A stretch of 64,000 nucleotides of DNA. Source: Urophycis tenuis. Taxonomy: Eukaryota > Chordata > Actinopteri > Gadiformes > Phycidae. A program made the translations under genes and the position numbers. This document shows positions 63,101 through 64,000 of the stretch, in pieces (positions within the stretch are counted from its first letter, which is position 1; each line of letters begins with the position of its first letter). The notes beneath the pieces are model-generated. The model did not search any database. It was given only the letters and a program-made list of their open reading frames with translations, and was not told where the DNA came from. The DNA is taken from the NCBI GenBank assembly GCA_036785325.1, contig JAXIVH010000031.1, positions 4,397,871-4,461,870 of the forward strand, read 5' to 3'.

Positions 63101-63690
63101 CCAGCAGAGAGGTTGGGCGTGTTCATGTGATGGCCACCGCCCCTTGAAAAGTGAAAATGTTAAAAACACATGCATTTTGTATCAATGCATTTTTGCCCAT
63201 CCATTTCCACTCTAGATTTTATACTTTTAGATTCTTTACGGAATTGAGCTATTGTATTCAAGCAGTTAATCAAACTGTTGCCTTCGTACATCAAATACAT
63301 GCCAGTTTGTTATGCTGTCAATGACCTTGTAAAGGTGAAGTTCAGCTTATCTTGGCTATCATAAAGTATACTACCAGTTTGTGTTGTACACTACTAGCTC
63401 GTAACGAGGAAGTTATCTTATCCCGAGGATGTAACCATGGACAAACCGCAAATTAAACTCTAGATAGCATTTGTTGTTCAATTTGTTGTTCAAGTGCACC
63501 CTTTGGTAGACAGATATTGGTTTGCTGCAAATCATACACAAAAACAGAAATGCAACTCCCATTTTGTGACATAATGGTTTCGTAGCATTTAATTAAAATG
63601 ACATCAATGGCCAGGTATGACTACAGCGATAGCAGGTGTGTGTCTTACCCAGATGTGTTTTGGCCCATGCCGGGTTCCCAGTCTGGGTAC
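51123..63690 (-). CDS. matr3-like: Matrin-3-like RNA-binding protein (gene 2, 5' end outside window)
   Basis: A second matrin-3 family gene, tail to tail with gene 1. Eighteen exons in transcript order: 63690-63649, 63142-63039, 62290-62235, 61523-61410, 58070-57945, 57612-57439, 57185-57061, 56902-56338, 55941-55836, 55494-55478, 55009-54887, 54501-54373, 54157-54029, 53732-53602, 52879-52537, 52117-51955, 51699-51584 and 51185-51123. They join in frame to 874 residues plus a partial first codon. The first exon (YPDWEPGMG) corresponds to gene 1 exon 43194-43232, so the N-terminal exon and zinc finger 1 lie beyond 64000. Four RRM-like modules follow, two on each side of a long Glu-rich region with DFVTLDELAEDEDD, then a basic/acidic linker, zinc finger 2 (YYCRVCFL...HCSSQSHY) and a Lys-rich tail. 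An RS/KS-rich stretch and a 17-nt microexon are present. Vertebrate matrin-3 itself has two RRMs. Confidence 0.9.
51339..51487 (-). mobile_element. tRNA-derived SINE
   Basis: On the minus strand it starts GGGGGCGGCAGTAGCTCAGT (A box TAGCTCAGTGG), has a B box GGTTCGATCCC, and ends in the core GTAAGTCGCTTTGGACAAAA, then GTGTCTGCTAAATG. It is nearly complete, about 150 bp, inside the last-but-one intron of matrin-3-like gene 2, and close to the shared 3' end of the two genes. Confidence 0.8.
53060..53550. repeat. 38-bp minisatellite
   Basis: About 13 copies of a unit containing GTTGTGTTACCTTTGCCACA then TGGATCCTGTATATTAAA, within a matrin-3-like gene 2 intron. On the transcribed strand each unit reads ATATACAG, sixteen bases, then GTAACA, which looks like a tiny exon between splice signals. 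Confidence 0.95.
56215..56290 (+). mobile_element. LINE 3' tail fragment
   Basis: Contains GGCCCAATTTCCCATAGGAG, ATTATTAAAGTTGTATCC and a (TATCC)n-like end. It resembles the tail at 31640-31722 and sits in an intron of matrin-3-like gene 2. Confidence 0.5.
58090..58184. repeat. 33-bp minisatellite (left part)
   Basis: Three copies of a unit containing AACCTCCAATGCCACACTGT followed by AGACCCCGGGGGT. This is the same family as the array at 60414-61330, separated from it by a hAT element. Confidence 0.9.
58185..60413 (+). mobile_element. hAT (Charlie-like) DNA transposon
   Basis: A 2,229-bp element with terminal inverted repeats CAGCGGTGTCCAACC (left) and the complement of CAGGGGTGCCCAACC (right). 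It is flanked by an 8-bp duplication with one mismatch: CTGTAAAC (58177-58184) and CTGTAGAC (60414-60421). It inserted within a minisatellite in an intron of matrin-3-like gene 2, opposite in strand to the gene. Confidence 0.92.
58443..60000 (+). pseudogene. Broken hAT transposase
   Basis: Transposase remnants spread over several frames. Visible blocks are LNYHCIIHLQGVV (hAT catalytic region), HTDLRWLSRGTFLERFPELL, and a C-terminal part including SARYDYQLQSILSEFDRRC. It resembles the Charlie-type transposases that gave rise to host genes such as GTF2IRD2, but stops and frameshifts separate the parts, so it is dead. The N-terminal BED-finger-like region around 58450-58640 is also frameshifted. 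Confidence 0.8.
60414..61330. repeat. 33-bp minisatellite (right part)
   Basis: About 28 copies of a unit containing CTGTAGACCATGGGGGTAAC and CTCCAACGCCACA, with a shorter 27-bp variant in the last copies from about 61140. Long open frames on both strands are artefacts of the unit length. Confidence 0.95.
61641..62059. mobile_element. MITE-like inverted-repeat element
   Basis: About 419 bp with related inverted ends: TGGGCCGAGTTCCGATATCC at the left and, on the other strand, TGGGCTGTGTTCCAATATTC at the right. Both ends are followed by GTACT-rich sequence. No coding capacity and no clear target duplication, so the family is uncertain. It lies in an intron of matrin-3-like gene 2. Confidence 0.6.
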
Positions 63691-64000
63691 CTACAGAAAA
63701 CATGTCATTATTAACCCAAAATATGATAACGGTAGGATTTGCTTTTGGATTAAAATGATGGAAAATGATATGGACAGAGTGGCCGGGTTACATATAATGG
63801 GTTACATATATGGTGTTAATATTAACCCAGTGAGCCCGTAATGAGTAACCCACTGATGATTAGGGCGAGCATGGCAGTACACTCCCATCTACTTGGTCTT
63901 GAAGTCACACCTCTGCTTCTTTCTTTAACTTTTTTAGCCAATTCTCCCACATATTTTTACGTTTTAGTGTCCACGTAAAGCACAAAGTGTATGTGTGTGT

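Overview
The window is 64 kb of a ray-finned fish (teleost) nuclear genome. The protein-coding genes have vertebrate-type split structures with GT-AG introns, and the intervening DNA is full of teleost-type repeats: hAT elements, tRNA-derived SINEs, L2-like LINE tails, long (CA)n, (GA)n and (AT)n tracts, and many minisatellites. The very high density of short tandem repeats would suit a cod-like fish, but that is only a guess. There is one 200-base assembly gap (14810-15009).

Layout. 1-4224: intergenic, with tRNA-Ser fragments, a 30-bp minisatellite and a hAT-type element carrying a second one nested inside it. 4225-10095 (+): gm2a, the lysosomal GM2 ganglioside activator, in four exons. About 11.7-19.4 kb: intergenic, mostly repeats. 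19445-24872 (-): b4galt7, in six exons, encoding 327 residues with the active-site residues at the human positions. 27947-32271 (-): tmed9, a p24 cargo receptor. 33047-35957 (-): a second, diverged alpha-class p24 gene with the same five-exon structure. 36488-38453 (-, first exon unresolved): a ciliary TMEM216/TMEM80-family gene. 40175-50530 (+) and 51123-63690 (-, running off the right edge): two matrin-3-like RNA-binding protein genes arranged tail to tail, with candidate poly(A) signals only about 130 bp apart. gm2a, b4galt7, tmed9 and matr3 all lie on human 5q, so the window largely keeps an ancestral linkage group.

Functionally this is a housekeeping neighbourhood: lysosomal glycolipid turnover, proteoglycan linker synthesis in the Golgi, ER-Golgi cargo transport, the ciliary transition zone and nuclear RNA binding. 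It is not an operon-like system.

The most unusual material is in the introns. (1) Intron 3 of b4galt7 is almost entirely tandem repeat, and its 43-bp unit contains the last 12-14 nt of exon 3 plus the 5' splice site, so some 33 decoy donors lie downstream of the real one. (2) The last intron of the plus-strand matrin-3-like gene has the same architecture, with about 22 copies of the exon end plus donor. (3) Intron 2 of the second p24 gene has a 70-74 nt (AC)n tract touching its donor and a complementary 70-nt (GU)n tract next to its acceptor, predicting a long stem that pairs the two splice sites. (4) The minus-strand matrin-3-like gene has four RRM-like modules, each split by a phase-0 intron at the same place. 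(5) A hAT transposon with an 8-bp target duplication has landed inside a minisatellite.
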